21,759 bases of DNA from Paraglomus occultum (GCA_910592205.1 CAJVPJ010000567.1:1-21759), one strand, 5' to 3'; counted from the stretch's first letter, positions 1-10,901 are shown. Translations and numbers: made by a program. The notes: generated by a model not told the origin, from the letters alone.

Positions 1-1
1 T

Positions 2-86
2 CTTGATGAGAATGCTCCAGTAGTCATGGACTGGCCATCCAATAGTCCTGACTTAAATCCTATTGAAAATTTGTGGGTTATTGTTT
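2..86 (+). pseudogene. Tc1/mariner transposase C-terminal scrap
   Basis: Read from base 2, the frame gives the Tc1 DDE motif [15 protein letters not shown], which carries the third catalytic acidic residue region of Tc1/IS630 transposases, preceded by LDENAPVVMD. After ENLWV the sequence no longer resembles a transposase and reaches a stop near 152. The element is cut by the window edge on its left, so its full extent cannot be seen. No inverted repeat was found nearby on the right. It is a dead or truncated copy. The same motif recurs on the minus strand near 18140. Confidence 0.8.
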
Positions 87-2812
87 ACTACTTTTCACCA
101 CTACTATACCTCAGGTTTGCTCGAGAGCGAACGAACTGCAACAGTAAAGACTAAATTTTAATTTAATTACATATAGTGTCTCGGATAATAGATGCTTTGT
201 AGTATTAAGTTTATTATCGAATTAAAAAATTAATTTGCATAGTCAACATTTAGATAGAGTAAACTTTTTGAAAACGAATAATAAATTTTTAACGTTCGAG
301 AAGCTGATTTGTCGTCCTGCATTCTTATAACATTACTTACATTGCATTTTATGCTTTTGCTAAGTCTTCCCACATACAGTATTTGCCAAATTAACGATTG
401 TCTCTTAATCTTAATATTATTTGTCTTAACAAATTGTTATTTTTGGCAAACTTTTTTCTTTATAATAACACCGAAATATCTTTCTTCCTGTAATTGGTCA
501 AAAAACGTTCCGAGTAGGTAAAATCAATCGACTAGATTATTCATTAAACAAGAATAACGCAGCGCATATTTCCAAACCGCTTGAGAACGGTTCTAAATAA
601 CTTACTGAAGATTTTTGCTCTTATTATAATAACTTTATGTAAATAATACCACGTCGTAATAAATTAAACCCAAATTATTTTGTCTATTTAATTAAAACCC
701 ATTCACTGAGATTGCGATTACATAAAACTTCGCAAGACGCGCGTCTAATTTAATATTTTGAATATCACTTTACTAGTAATTAATCTTACTATAGTTTTTC
801 AATAATGGTTTTAATTTGGTACACCACTATGTGCCGAATGGAACGATTTGATGCTCGAAGTGGTGTTGAAGCAAATTTTAGGACGAATCTATCTAGAATT
901 TGGACAGACAAGTTAAACATACCAATTATTTCATTGACAGACAGCGCTCTAAATATTTGTTTACGCAGTATTTTTAAACCAATTTTTACTTATTCACGTT
1001 TCTAAGATTTACTATTAAAGACTCTAGCAATAGTAATAAATTACCGGGTACGTTGCAAGGTCGGATTGTTACAACTACCGAACTATATGACCAATTTAAA
1101 AAGGCTTGCAAATTTTGATTTTGTAGTGGAAAGCTAAGGTTAGGATTAATACTTCTTGACCATATTACTTGTAGAAAATTATTATCAAACTTTAGATAGT
1201 CATTCTTAATGTCGTCGATAAACCGTTGTAGATAAACACTTAGTACACTTGATATTTGAGTTTGGCTTGGCATTTATGTAACAATAGAAAGAGGACAGGA
1301 ATCACAGTGGGAGTAAAATTTTATTTTGGATTACTCCGCAATAAGTATATGCACTTTAAAATGTTTAATCTATTTATCAATTATCATATACTTTTAAAAC
1401 GCCAATAGGTGATGTGCTAATTATGTTGTGCGAATACGATTTCTGGATATCATTTTGGCAGCTTGATCGGAGCGGTTTTAATGGATCGAATTCTCCTCAA
1501 TAACCAAAAATGTTTACATTATACAGTGAAACCTCCATGAATGCCACCCCCCTTGGATCTGCATCTATGTATCGATTGAAAAAAGGAGGCTCATTCATTT
1601 GCTAAACTGCTAAAGGTTTGGCTATCAATATACAGCTACTCTGTTTTCATCGAATGTACCCGCTTTCACGAATGAAAGTTTAATGATCTGCAACAATAAA
1701 GCCTTCTGTTGGTTTCAAAACGAGACACAGGATCAAACTTAAACGCTGAAAAATTATAGCAACAACAATGATAATGATAACGTTACGCGATTGATTGTAT
1801 TTGAAACACCAGAATGTGATTTATTCGTAGCCAATATGTAAACCACGTGAGTAACAGTTAAGAATATTACAGTCTGTTCGCACTTGGCATGAGTAAAACG
1901 TTGTATTTACGGGAATTTCACTTTGTGAGGCATTTCACCGTAATTGGGTATTGCAATTATGTCTCAAATGACGATATATACTTGCAAGTTTGTATCGTAC
2001 TTCCAGCAATAGACTACTACATTGTAGAGTTTATTTAAACGCAAAATGAATAGATCCACAGGGGAGAAGAAGAGGTTTCAAAGATAATCTTGAATAGAAT
2101 TCATCTTTTTCTTCGATTTTATAGGATCTTTATTGACAACTACAGAAAACTGCTAAAGCTGTTTTTAGACAGCTAGTACATGAGAAAGCACATGCTATCT
2201 ACATACTAAACTGAATCAATAAAGAAACTTGGCCTAATGCCTGGTATTTATATGGTAATATTAAATATGAATAGAGGGGGGAGGGGGAATAGATAATGAT
2301 ATTTTGTTGTTAATTATAGTAGATAATGTATTTATAGAAGGCCACAATGGTGAGGGGAATAAAGAACGAATTCATCTTTTTCTTCACCCCCTCCCAAAAA
2401 AGCTGATTTTGTCTTTCCATAATAATAACGGTTAGAGTCAAAAATATCGGACGTCTTTCATTTGACATTCCAACTAATTAAAGTTATTTATTGCTATTAC
2501 CGTTTTTGTTTACACGTCTAGCCGTAATAGTAAATTTCGATATCAGTAACGGGCTTATCCCTATTAAAGGATGAATGCACTATGCCAAGACAATCTGAGT
2601 AACGTAATTGGTCGAATAAACGAATATAATACGACACAGTAAACCGAACAAAAGTTTCGTACCTTTTTTTAAACCGACTTACGACTTATGCATAGATCAC
2701 TCATTATTTAACAGCGCTTATTATTCCCTTAATTTGAAAATTTCTTGTCGCCGGCGACCAAAACAATTCCAAGAAATATTCATCTCTCCCTTTCCCCCTC
2801 TTACTCCAATTT
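87..2812. other. AT-rich intergenic region, no supported gene
   Basis: No convincing gene was found on either strand. Short open frames at 309-521, 805-1005 and 986-1273 have no recognisable domain. A G-rich stretch lies at 2273-2287. An 18-base sequence (GAATTCATCTTTTTCTTC) occurs twice, at 2098-2115 and 2368-2385. A possible transposon end is listed at 1524. The last few hundred bases presumably contain the promoter of the downstream channel gene; the pyrimidine-rich tract at 2781-2805 lies just before it. Confidence 0.5.
1524..1546 (+). repeat. Possible pogo/Tigger-like terminal repeat
   Basis: A TA dinucleotide (1522-1523) is followed by CAGTGAAACCTCCATGAATG. This resembles the CAGTnnAACCTC ends of pogo/Tigger-type DNA transposons. 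No matching inverted copy or transposase was found nearby, so it is at best a solo or decayed end. Confidence 0.25.
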
Positions 2813-2866
2813 TTGCAAAGTCAATCCTATTTAATTCCGACTTCTAACTGCTCTCCATCCAAACCC

Positions 2867-5582
2867 ATGTCTTCGTCAAACTTGAAAGCTGAACCTTACC
2901 CAATGAAAGACGATGCATCGATCTATTCCAGATTTGATGAGGATGGCGAAAACTCATCCGATGCTTCGAATCGAATGTGCTTTACTCGTTTCTGTAAATG
3001 GTTTCGACAAAACTTCAGCGTTGGTACACGCAACTTGGTTTACATCTTCCCTGGTCTAGCAATACTATCCGTTCCTGCCGTGTTGGGATGGACAATCTAC
3101 AAAGGCACATATATTGCTACGGTGCCATTAGAAATTTGGGCATTGTGGTTAGGCATTTGTTGGTTCGCTTTCTTTGCGTCGAGATTTGTTATGGCAGTCG
3201 CGCCGGACATATTTGGTAAGAATTACAAAGCTATGTTGGATGAGAAAATATTTTCGCGTAATAGCAATTGGAAGGGTTAGACGGATGAACAAGACTGGCA
3301 TTTAATGATATTTTTGAATCTGTTCTAGAATGGTTTTTTGGGCTATTTTCATCCAAGATCAAGAGATATATGGACTATTGGAGACATTTGCATTTTTATG
3401 TCTCAAATGTCACTTTCTTTCTTGCCGCGCTTATCACATTCAATCCAATTATGGTCGCCTATAATGGGAATGATGGAGTGATTGTTGACTGGCAAGACAT
3501 CGTTCATAGAATACTAGCAGGTATGTGAACAAATATCTGACATCTTTGTCTACGGTTACCAATCCGTATTACTATTGCCTCCTACTAATGTATAATCACT
3601 ATTCTAGTACTATTTATCTCGTCTTGCATAATTGCCCTTGAAAAATTGCTTCTTCAGGTTATAGCTGTCAAATTCCACCAAACAACGTATCAAGATCGCA
3701 TAGCACAGTCAAAGTATCAAATTGCAGTTCTTTCTAAGCTCCTTGTAGTCGCCAAAAAAAGAGTTCGTAGACCCTCAATTGATGCGTTGGTCACAAACAG
3801 AAGCTTTGGAAATCAAGGCAGAGGCGGAATTGTCAAGATTTTTAAAACAACTAAAAATGCTATTGAGAAGACTACAAGCGTTTTGGGACACATGGCTTCG
3901 GAGATTACTGGCCAGAAAGTAAGAATTGATGATACCCATTCAATTATTAGAATTCTACTTGACCACATATCTAACTCTTAAATTCGCTCTCAGTTTGACC
4001 CGAACACGAATTTTGCTGAAACCACAGTCTTACATTATCTTCAATCAAGTCATGGTGCACGTGCCTTGGGACGTCGCTTATTTCAGGCTTTCTGTCCCCA
4101 CAAACGCGCCTATCTTACGCTCGATGATGTCCGAAATGTATTCCAGACGGACGAAGAGGCTGAAAATGCATTCTACATGTTTGATAAAGATGGCAACGGA
4201 GATTTAACCAAGGAAGAGATGCTCATATCATGCGTTGAAGCTTACAAAGAACGTCAAGCTATTTCTGCCTCTTTACGGTAAGAGCAATGAATATCAAATG
4301 CAGAAAACAAATTTGCATTGTATAACATGAATTGATTCGTGTATTTTCTTTTATATCGTTAGCGATTTAGATAACGCCGTGGGTAAATTGGATTCCATCA
4401 TGATGGTTGCAATTTATGTAAGCTGCAGTTATAATTAAATGATCGATTTCAATTGATCTATTGTTCGTATTCTAACGCATGATATTGCATCAATTATAGT
4501 TCGTTATAATTCTCCTCTTTATTGCCTTCTTAAATGTGTCATTCCAGACATATATTGCAACAGCCGGATCGGTCCTGGTTGCACTTTCATTTATGGTTGG
4601 GTCAACTGCCCAGGCAGTCTTTGAAAGCATAATTTTCTTGTTTGTTAGACATCCGTTCGACGTCGGTGAGTGTTAGAACAGACCAAAGACCATATTGAAT
4701 TCAACGTTTACACTAGCGATACACATATATCTAATATTACATGTTATTACTATTGACTAGGCGATCGCGTAGTCATAGAAGGGGAGACGTACATTGTCGC
4801 CGAAATGTCTTTAATGACTACTACTCTAACTCGTAACGATGGTGGAGAAGTACACGTTGCCAACAAAAGCCTGACGGAGCTTTTTATTCATAACGTTCGA
4901 CGCTCAGGACATATGGCAGATGAAACATTTATTGAAGTTGATTTCTACACGACGTTTGAGCAGATTGAAGCATTGCGGAAGCGAATGGTGCAATTCTTGA
5001 AAGCGGAAGAAAGAGATTTTTATCCACAAATCGAAATAACTGTCGAAAAGTTAGTGAAGCTCAGACAAATGTTGATCAAGATAAGTGTTATTCATAAAAG
5101 CAATTGGCAAGATGATGGCCTAACATCGAGACGAAAGAATAAGGCAAGTTGAGTTGTAAAATATAAAATCGGCGCAGTTCTTGACGACCCCAACTGACAC
5201 ATCTCTTTATTTGCAGTTTATGTGCATGTTGAAAACAGTATTAATCGAACTCGATATTCAAGGACCGTACGATTCGCCAAGATTTCCGGCTGACAAAATG
5301 GTTCCTCCAAATCGTTCTCTTCGAAATCTCCATAATAATTCATCTAATGATGCTAGCAAAGCTGATTTTACTCTTGGTGTCAAGAGTGACGTATTTGACG
5401 AAGATGAAAATAGATCGAACAGACAATCAATAAGGAGGCGAAAGACTGAAAGGCATACTTTTGGGAGTGATGAGGAGGATGAGGTACATAATCATAAGCA
5501 AGAATTGGAATCTGGACGAGTCGATATTGTGGTTTCTGACGAAAAAGGAAAGTCGGACAATAATTACAATAATTACTTCTGA
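2867..5582 (+). CDS. EF-hand MscS-family mechanosensitive ion channel
   Basis: Eight exons: 2867-3215, 3329-3520, 3608-3918, 3994-4277, 4363-4417, 4500-4665, 4761-5143, 5217-5582. Phases agree throughout and give 701 aa. Hydrophobic segments lie near residues 57-78, 91-113, 134-160, 181-204, 391-411 and 415-442. An EF-hand loop, DKDGNGDLTKEE (348-359), sits before the last two helices, as in fungal Msy1/Msy2 channels of the ER or cell membrane that respond to hypo-osmotic stress and calcium. The pore helix runs into HPFDVGDRVVIEG, the start of the MscS beta domain. The C-terminal 120 residues are polar, with acidic and basic runs. I chose ATG 2867 because the frame has no ATG between the upstream stop (2735) and it. 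Seven introns have GT-AG-type ends except the last, which begins GC. The family call is firm; the localisation is inferred from yeast homologues. Confidence 0.93.
5144..5216 (+). other. GC-AG intron of the channel gene
   Basis: The seventh intron starts AAG|GCAAGT and ends TTTGCAG. The match to the consensus at all other donor positions is typical of real GC-AG introns. Reading through gives a TGA within three codons of the donor. The next GT downstream (5157) would keep that stop in the mRNA, so no GT donor rescues the frame. Joining 5143 to 5217 keeps phase 0 and continues the MscS C-terminal domain (FMCMLKTVLIELDI). An alternative acceptor at 5177 is also in frame but would leave a 34-nt intron. 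Confidence 0.85.
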
Positions 5583-6006
5583 GCTATAATGAACCATTAT
5601 GTAATATTTGTGATAAACCCCCCATCGATAATTGAAATGCGATTTGTCAATGATATATTTTACCTATTGTAAAATATTGCATTTGCATTTTCCATATATA
5701 GAAATATCGTTCGTGCACAGTAAAACGTCATTTGTTATTGTTCTATTAGTCACATGTCAAGTTTTTCAGTACAACAATTTACAAGTCATCTGTGATTTAG
5801 ATTATGAATATAATTACATGAACGATTAAAAGTAAAATCGGTAAAATTAAGTGTTATTAAACAGGACCAATAATCAAATTGAGAGTCCGTTCATCGTGTC
5901 TTTTTCTCCTTGCGCTCTCTCACATTTTCTCATTCTCTCTCTTTCTTGTTTTCCTTTTCTTATTGGTTCGTTTTAACCGACGCATGTTGTCATCCCATCA
6001 ATTGTA
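5583..6006. other. Tail-to-tail spacer between the channel and F-box genes
   Basis: This holds the 3' regions of two convergent genes. It has AT-rich stretches with AATAA-like words (for example near 5870) and a long pyrimidine tract of CT repeats at about 5895-5965. No gene was seen; the open frames here have no recognisable content. Confidence 0.5.
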
Positions 6007-6858
6007 CTAATGGCCTAAGAACACAAACACATTCCCATCTTCTTCATTCAATTCCATTCTTCCAGATAACATATGTTCAAGAACCTCAACATCCAATTCC
6101 GAGCATTGCTCGAATCTCAATTCCGTCAATTTGGGTGGTACCTTTTTATTAAACTCTGCGTGTGATATATATGCATCGGATATGGCACATTCGATAAAAG
6201 TAATCTTCTTTAAGCTCTCCTTTTGTGGTTCCACAAAATCGTAATACAACTGCAGAATGTCTCCTCGACCATGCAACAGAGTGAGTTCTTCCAATGCTTG
6301 TTGAAGTCTGATTGTTTTCATTGCGAGCTGATAAAAGTATGTGGAGATATTCAATTTGAGAGAAATGAGAGTGCGAGGAAAGAAGCAACTTCTCCATGGG
6401 TTAACATAGGATTCTGTGAGCGAAATGTGGGTTAACCGTTGTGAACTGGTCACAAACAGTTTGAGCAACGCATCGAATATGTTAAGTCTACTTGCATACG
6501 ACGAAAACCACCCAGTCCCGACAAGAACTCCAACTATTATATGATCATCAAGTCTATCAATGTATTGACCATAGTTCACGGTGGGCAAAGCTTCGTTTTG
6601 TGATAGAATGTTTCTCTTGATATAATGTTTTCTTTGGGTACGAGTGAGACAAGAGACATAAGTTCGAATCAATGCTCTACAAGACGATTCCTTGTACTTT
6701 AGCTGATGCAAGTGGATAAATGGCATTCTCCATAAAATAGGAGTAATACGTGTACGCCAAAAGCGACTAGTCTGTACCCAACAATAGAGAGAATGGGGGT
6801 CATCATGAAGATGTTCAATGAGCTCTAAGAGTACGTCATGAACTAACGTGGCTGGCAT
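6007..6858 (-). CDS. F-box protein, short form
   Basis: Single exon of 283 codons, from ATG at 6858 to TAG at 6007. Residues 1-45 (MPATLVHDVLLELIEHL, then SLYCWVQTSRFWRT and ITPILWRMPF) match the F-box of glomeromycete F-box/LRR proteins, including the W at the end of helix 2 and the PILWR motif. F-boxes bind Skp1 in SCF ubiquitin ligases. The rest has irregular leucine-rich repeats (LTHISLTES, LISLKLNIS, LEELTLLH, LKKITFIEC, LTELRFEQC), probably the substrate-binding part. Fungal members of this kind are often 400-500 aa, so this copy may be C-terminally shortened; an in-frame stop follows at once. It converges with the channel gene. The fold is fairly sure; the substrate cannot be told. Confidence 0.8.
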   Translation of the reverse strand: MPATLVHDVLLELIEHLHDDPHSLYCWVQTSRFWRTRITPILWRMPFIHLHQLKYKESSCRALIRTYVSCLTRTQRKHYIKRNILSQNEALPTVNYGQYIDRLDDHIIVGVLVGTGWFSSYASRLNIFDALLKLFVTSSQRLTHISLTESYVNPWRSCFFPRTLISLKLNISTYFYQLAMKTIRLQQALEELTLLHGRGDILQLYYDFVEPQKESLKKITFIECAISDAYISHAEFNKKVPPKLTELRFEQCSELDVEVLEHMLSGRMELNEEDGNVFVFLGH

Positions 6859-8072
6859 CAGTGAATAGGTGCGTTCGATCGCTTGACGAATACTGGGAGA
6901 GGATAGAAGAGGGGATATTTATCTGTAAATTATTGGATGAGATTTTTGTTGGACGAGATTCGTGCGTGACACAAGCACGAAGCTGCGGTAAATACCTGAA
7001 TGTCCACCTTTTCGTTCTCTGTAATGCCTTAATATTCCAATAGTCATCATCGAATACTTTCGCTCTGTCGTTTCTAAGCTCTTTTTTTTTCTTCAAATCT
7101 ATCGACGATCGTCTATCGTTTTTCTCATTGTGCCATAATAAGATATTTCTATATAAAAATCGCTGAAGCCAATGTCCAACGCAGACTCCTCGAATCTATT
7201 AATATATGTTAGTGGAAGCGCCAACTGATCGTACTCTCAACTTGTCGTTAGGTTATAAACCAAGTTAACGTACTGTACGCGGGAAAGAAGCGTTTTGTAG
7301 GAGATGGCTTACGCGATATCTAACATTGTTAGATATGGCTTGGCATGGACGTTGTATACTAATACATATTTGTATAATTGAAATTTGGTGTGAATTTAAT
7401 GTTTCCATGCATGATCTCCGGAGAGAATCAAGGTCCCCAAGCAATACCCCTGGAGGAAGATAGTCCAACAATTCAACACTTGTACATCTCTGTCCTTTCT
7501 ATTTTTTTCACATCGCGCAAGTTGGAAATTTTTCGTGTTATCTTCTCGTTCTCCGATTTATATTGATAATTAGCGAGTAAAAAATGCGACTTCTTTATAA
7601 ACTTTGCAGGCGTTTGTTTTTCGTCGCATCCGAAAGATCGCCTTATCAAGTTGCAAGGCGTTTTTCTCGAATTAGAAGCAACCTGCTTATCCTTTGTAGC
7701 AAAAAGATTATCCATATGTTTGCGTAGGCGAATAATTCGTCAATGTGTCGTATTACTTAACTTTAGTAGGGAATACCATATGAAGGGTGTACGAACATGG
7801 AAACTGTATAACAGTCGGTTTGCGGAGTTGTTTTTTGCACCCATAAAAGACAACTTTGGCGTTTTGTGTAAAATTTTGTATACTCTTCATTAGTTTTGCG
7901 AACTTGCAATTGGATGTCACTATGCGAGGGACAGGCCACTTATTTTTTTCGAAATGAAGAGGCCACAAATCGCGTTTGTCGTCCAGAATGATAACAGGCT
8001 TAGACAATGTTTGTTGTCGAGATCGAAATGACAATTATGGACATAGATTGGGACGTTATAACAAAGCACAAT
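6859..8072. other. Upstream of the F-box gene, then unassigned DNA
   Basis: The first 250 bases are presumably the 5' region of the F-box gene. Several short frames on both strands follow. The only one with protein-like composition is 7753-8034 on the minus strand (93 codons, starting at a TTG), and it contains a stretch similar in feel to the SIQNFGAKVVxxG segment of serine/threonine dehydratases (SIQNFTQNAKVVFYG). It may belong with the scrap at 8073-8150. Nothing else could be recognised. Confidence 0.35.
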
Positions 8073-8150
8073 TTATGTTCCGATTTCCCAATCAGGCATG
8101 ACAATGGTGGCTGGTAGCCCAAGATTTCTGGCAGATAATGCAAAGCAAAA
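8073..8150 (-). pseudogene. PLP-dependent serine/threonine dehydratase-like scrap
   Basis: The minus strand reads ALSARNLGLPATIVMPDW before a stop at 8073-8075. The sequence LSAxxLGxPATIVMP is the conserved segment that follows the NHAQ/GNHxQ phosphate-binding loop in serine racemase and threonine/serine dehydratases (fold-type II PLP enzymes). The loop itself is not readable here, and the rest of the enzyme is not contiguous. The nearby open frame 7753-8034 (minus) could hold the next piece after an insertion. It is a broken fragment, not a working gene. Confidence 0.45.
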
Positions 8151-8220
8151 TTATACATAAAATTTATTTAAAAAGCAAATATCCCTCAGGAATTAGTTTT
8201 TTATATTATTCATTCTTTAC

Positions 8221-8346
8221 CTGCTTAACAGACGTAGTGAGATTATATTTCAATGTCATATAATACTCATTATCAGCATCTATTTCTTGAAGAAGTTTGT
8301 TAATTTGTTTAGGATTGTTGAATAGGAGAATGAAAAACTTTCGCAA
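8221..8346 (-). pseudogene. Possible glycosyltransferase C-terminal exon scrap
   Basis: About 42 codons on the minus strand end at a good splice donor (CAG|GTAAAG). The readable part is FNNPKQINKLLQEIDADNEYY, which resembles the dFknPkeLakYLkyLdkndeeY segment near the C-terminus of exostosin- or fucosyltransferase-like enzymes. Upstream the frame is disturbed (ESF appears one frame away), so this looks decayed. Other explanations are possible and the assignment is weak. Confidence 0.28.
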
Positions 8347-8749
8347 AGGGGTATTTCAAAACACCCGTTCAGGAATATAAAATAAGTCACTTTTTTAATA
8401 TTACCAACTAAAACACCAACCTCTCTCCCCCCATGGTCAATTCCTCTTTGTGTTGAATATGTCAGCCTTTCTCATGGCATCAGTAACAACCATCTTTTCT
8501 ATCATGATTACACTAATCATGTTCAAATTTCAGCTGAAATTTTATAGATCCACTTTTTTCTTAAGCCAATAATCATATATTGGACAACTTGGATTTTTAT
8601 TTTAACTCTTTAGTTATTGATTACAGTATTATTATGCTAGGAAAATTGATAAACAATTAGGTAGGAAAGAAGTATTGAACTTAACAAAAGCAGAGTGCTG
8701 TAAAATATTCTAGGTGGTGGGACTGGCTTTCACTAGTCTATCAAAGATA

Positions 8750-8772
8750 CAGTCAAACTCTCTATAATAGAA
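8750..8772 (+). repeat. Possible pogo/Tigger-like terminal repeat
   Basis: TA (8748-8749) is followed by CAGTCAAACTCTCTATAATA, and a little further by CCGAGTTCGTTATCGAATTT. This combination is typical of the outer ends of pogo/Tigger-type elements. No opposing end or transposase was recognised, so it may be a solo or decayed end. Confidence 0.35.
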
Positions 8773-8989
8773 GACGAGGAAATGTCCGAGTTCGTTATCG
8801 AATTTATAATATCTTGCTGAATCTCGGGTTCACTATCTCCAGTAATCGGTGAAGAGAGATCTGAATTGTTTTACCCGATACCTGTTTAGTAATGTTCGGT
8901 CATTGTAAATTATTTTATAATACTAATTTAAAAGTGCGCCTAAATTAATTATCCGAACATTAGTTATTTCCGATATATATTAATTAGCA

Positions 8990-9849
8990 ATGCCTAATTT
9001 ACTTGATCTTCCACCAGAATTAATACCATTCATAACAAAGTATCTTCCGATTCAAGATCTTAAAAATATATGGAAAACCGAAGTGATTAGAGAAATTCGC
9101 AAAAGATTAATAGTGGACTGTACATTTATTGATAGAAAAACAACTGTTAAAGCGCTAATTGACCCAAGTACGCTAGTATCGGTAAAGCACTTGCCCAAAA
9201 ATGGATTTATACATTTCTAGAGAGTATGGATCTAAATATCCCGCAGTAGAAGATCTTGGTATTGGTACACAAATGCTGGCAAGAAAATATGAATCAGGAA
9301 AATTAAAATCCTTACCTCGATATTTAAACAAAACGTTTACTAATTTCGTAGTTATTGAAAAACTTGAATATGACTTGGTTCACGGCTAACAGGGCGAGGA
9401 ATTGACATTGATTTCTATGGATATAAAATATGTAGGAATAAGCTTTGGGGGGGGAAAGGAGAAATGTTATTGGAGAAAGATAGAATAGAAATATTACCTC
9501 GTTTATTACATATATTCTATGAAATGTTATTCCCAAATTAATCGGAATGGATAGAGATGGAGATATAATTTAACCCGTTTTTCTGAAGAATAGCCTGATT
9601 GATCTAAGCGAACGTTACGATTCAGAATATTCTGAGACGGAGTTCGAATCTAGTGATTCTGAGACTGAGAATGAATGTAGCGATTCTGATTCCGTAAATG
9701 TACCTCTCCCAGTTATAAGTGGAACGATACAAGATAATGGCGGAGCTAGTGTCGAGACACATAATATCGATTTTATTTCTGCAATCAATAATTATATCAG
9801 AGAGACTGGACATGATTGTGACTCCATATCTCTGAATGTAATTTCATGA
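8990..9849 (+). pseudogene. Frame-broken F-box-like gene with acidic tail
   Basis: ATG 8990 opens with LLDLPPELIPFITKYLPIQD, an F-box-type helix pair, then continues 76 codons to TAG at 9218. Protein-like sequence goes on in other frames: 9201-9389 (SREYGSKYPAVEDLGIG to EYDLVHG), 9392-9541 (GRGIDIDFYGYKICRNKLWG to EMLFPN) and 9574-9849 (YDSEYSETEFESSDSETENE, an acidic serine-rich tail, to a TGA at 9847). The parts are in order on one strand with AT-rich codons, which suggests one gene with at least two or three frameshifts, one near a run of eight G (9447-9454). I found no intron solution that repairs them. The middle domain is not recognised. Confidence 0.5.
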
Positions 9850-10096
9850 AATTACGATAAGTCTTGGGCTTGTTTTCCAGCCGATTCGCGCTGAAGCTTT
9901 TTTTCTCTGTTGCTATCTCTTGTCTCGTTACTATTTATTCATATTGGAGGAAGAAATAGACTCTTCGGAAGGGGGCTGGTGAAATGCAGAGTTTGTCTAA
10001 GGCCTCAAGGACAATTGTTGAGGCTGAACTGGTTGACGGGTACTCCTATGAAGTACAGGAAGACATTAGTAAAAATAAAAGAAAGACTGAATTATA
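9850..10096 (+). pseudogene. Remnant open frame interrupted by a Tc1 insertion
   Basis: Two adjoining frames look like one coding stretch broken at the G-run at 9971-9975: LEEEIDSSEG just before it and GAGEMQSLSKASRTIVEAEL from it on. The second frame runs to the Tc1 element at 10097. If the element and one TA copy are removed, the frame continues through 11025 and ends at TAA 11056-11058. The product is not recognised. It may be a further part of the gene beginning at 8990 or of an unrelated dead gene. Confidence 0.35.
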
Positions 10097-10120
10097 CAGT
10101 GTGTGACGAAAAAAGTTGCC
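10097..10120 (+). repeat. Left terminal inverted repeat of the Tc1 element
   Basis: 24 bases starting CAGTGTGTGACG, matching the right end at 23 of 24 positions, next to a TA target site at 10095-10096. Confidence 0.92.
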
Positions 10121-10273
10121 GTTTTTATCATAACTTCAAGCCTGCATATCTCCACCAATTTTAGCACAAAACGCGTCATGTAAAAAGCAAAACAAAGCTC
10201 ATGTTTATGGTTTATTTTGCGTTCTATAATATCTGTGTTTTTGTTTGTGTCTTTTGGAAATATACTCTTTAAG

Positions 10274-10901
10274 ATGTCTTCTCTTACGCAAAATGACAAG
10301 AAAATAGGCTTATTACATTTTTGGAAGCAAGGCATACGTTCTGTTCCAGAATTAAGTAGATTGACAGGCCTTCCCATACGTACAACTCGTTACAACGTCA
10401 ATAAACTGAAAGAAAATAACAATTTGGAACACAGATGCGGAAATGGCCGAAAGAGAAAAGTGGACGTTAATGCAGCTAAAGCAATTGGGCAATACATAAG
10501 GAGAGATTCTTCAATTTCTCTAAGGAAAATATCTAACAAGTTGCACTCCCCAAGGTGTTGATATTTCATATCGATCAGTAGGTCGGTATTTAAACTCAAG
10601 AGGATAAAAAAAAAACCGGCCTATTAAAACACCAATGCTCACTGAAAAACATAAGAGAGATCGTATAGAGTGGGCACAAAAGCACCTCAATGATAATTGG
10701 AAAAAAACTGTTTTCACTGATGAGACAGCGTTCCAAAGAAATGTAGAAAAAAGGATGCCACAAAATTTGGTAGATTTGGAAAGGATGATGGTGGAGGAGT
10801 GGAATAATATTCCTGATGAGACTATAATAAATTTAGTTAAATCAATGAAAAATCGTTGTCAACTAGTTATTGAAAATAATGGGGAAAGAATCAATTATTA
10901 A
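10274..10901 (+). pseudogene. Tc1 transposase pseudogene, catalytic core deleted
   Basis: ATG 10274 starts an N-terminal helix-turn-helix (GIRSVPELSRLTGLPIRTTR, then an arginine-rich linker GNGRKRKVD). The frame breaks at an extra C in the CCCC run at 10549-10552, so a stop follows. The correct frame resumes as VDISYRSVGRYLNSRG, meets a TAA at 10606 in an A-run, and continues with LTEKHKRDRIEWAQKHL and FTDET, which carries the first catalytic Asp. Directly after ETAFQ the sequence jumps to the C-terminal tail (EKRMPQNLVDLERMM to NNGERINY), so the second Asp and the [11 protein letters not shown] block are gone. It cannot make active transposase. Confidence 0.9.

Noticed and set aside
309-521. 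Leu/Phe-rich 70-codon frame that looks like a membrane peptide
   Set aside because: AT-rich DNA readily gives hydrophobic frames; no start context, splice sites or family resemblance.
986-1273. Minus-strand frame with a stretch like a transposon-linked HTH protein (VYLQRFIDDIKNDYLK)
   Set aside because: Only one short segment looks familiar, the following text does not align in any frame, and no ends were found. Too weak to call.
5178-5216. Alternative acceptor giving a 13-residue insertion in the channel
   Set aside because: It would leave a 34-nt intron, shorter than any other in the window, and inserts residues into the conserved domain.
9182-9220. Possible 39-nt intron in the F-box-like gene (GTAAAG...TTTCTAG)
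   Set aside because: Splicing it gives an immediate stop (RVWI then TAA), so it does not repair the frame.
9637-9655. GAGTTCGAATCT, like a tRNA T-loop
   Set aside because: No acceptor, D or anticodon arms can be paired around it, and it lies in a coding-like acidic stretch.
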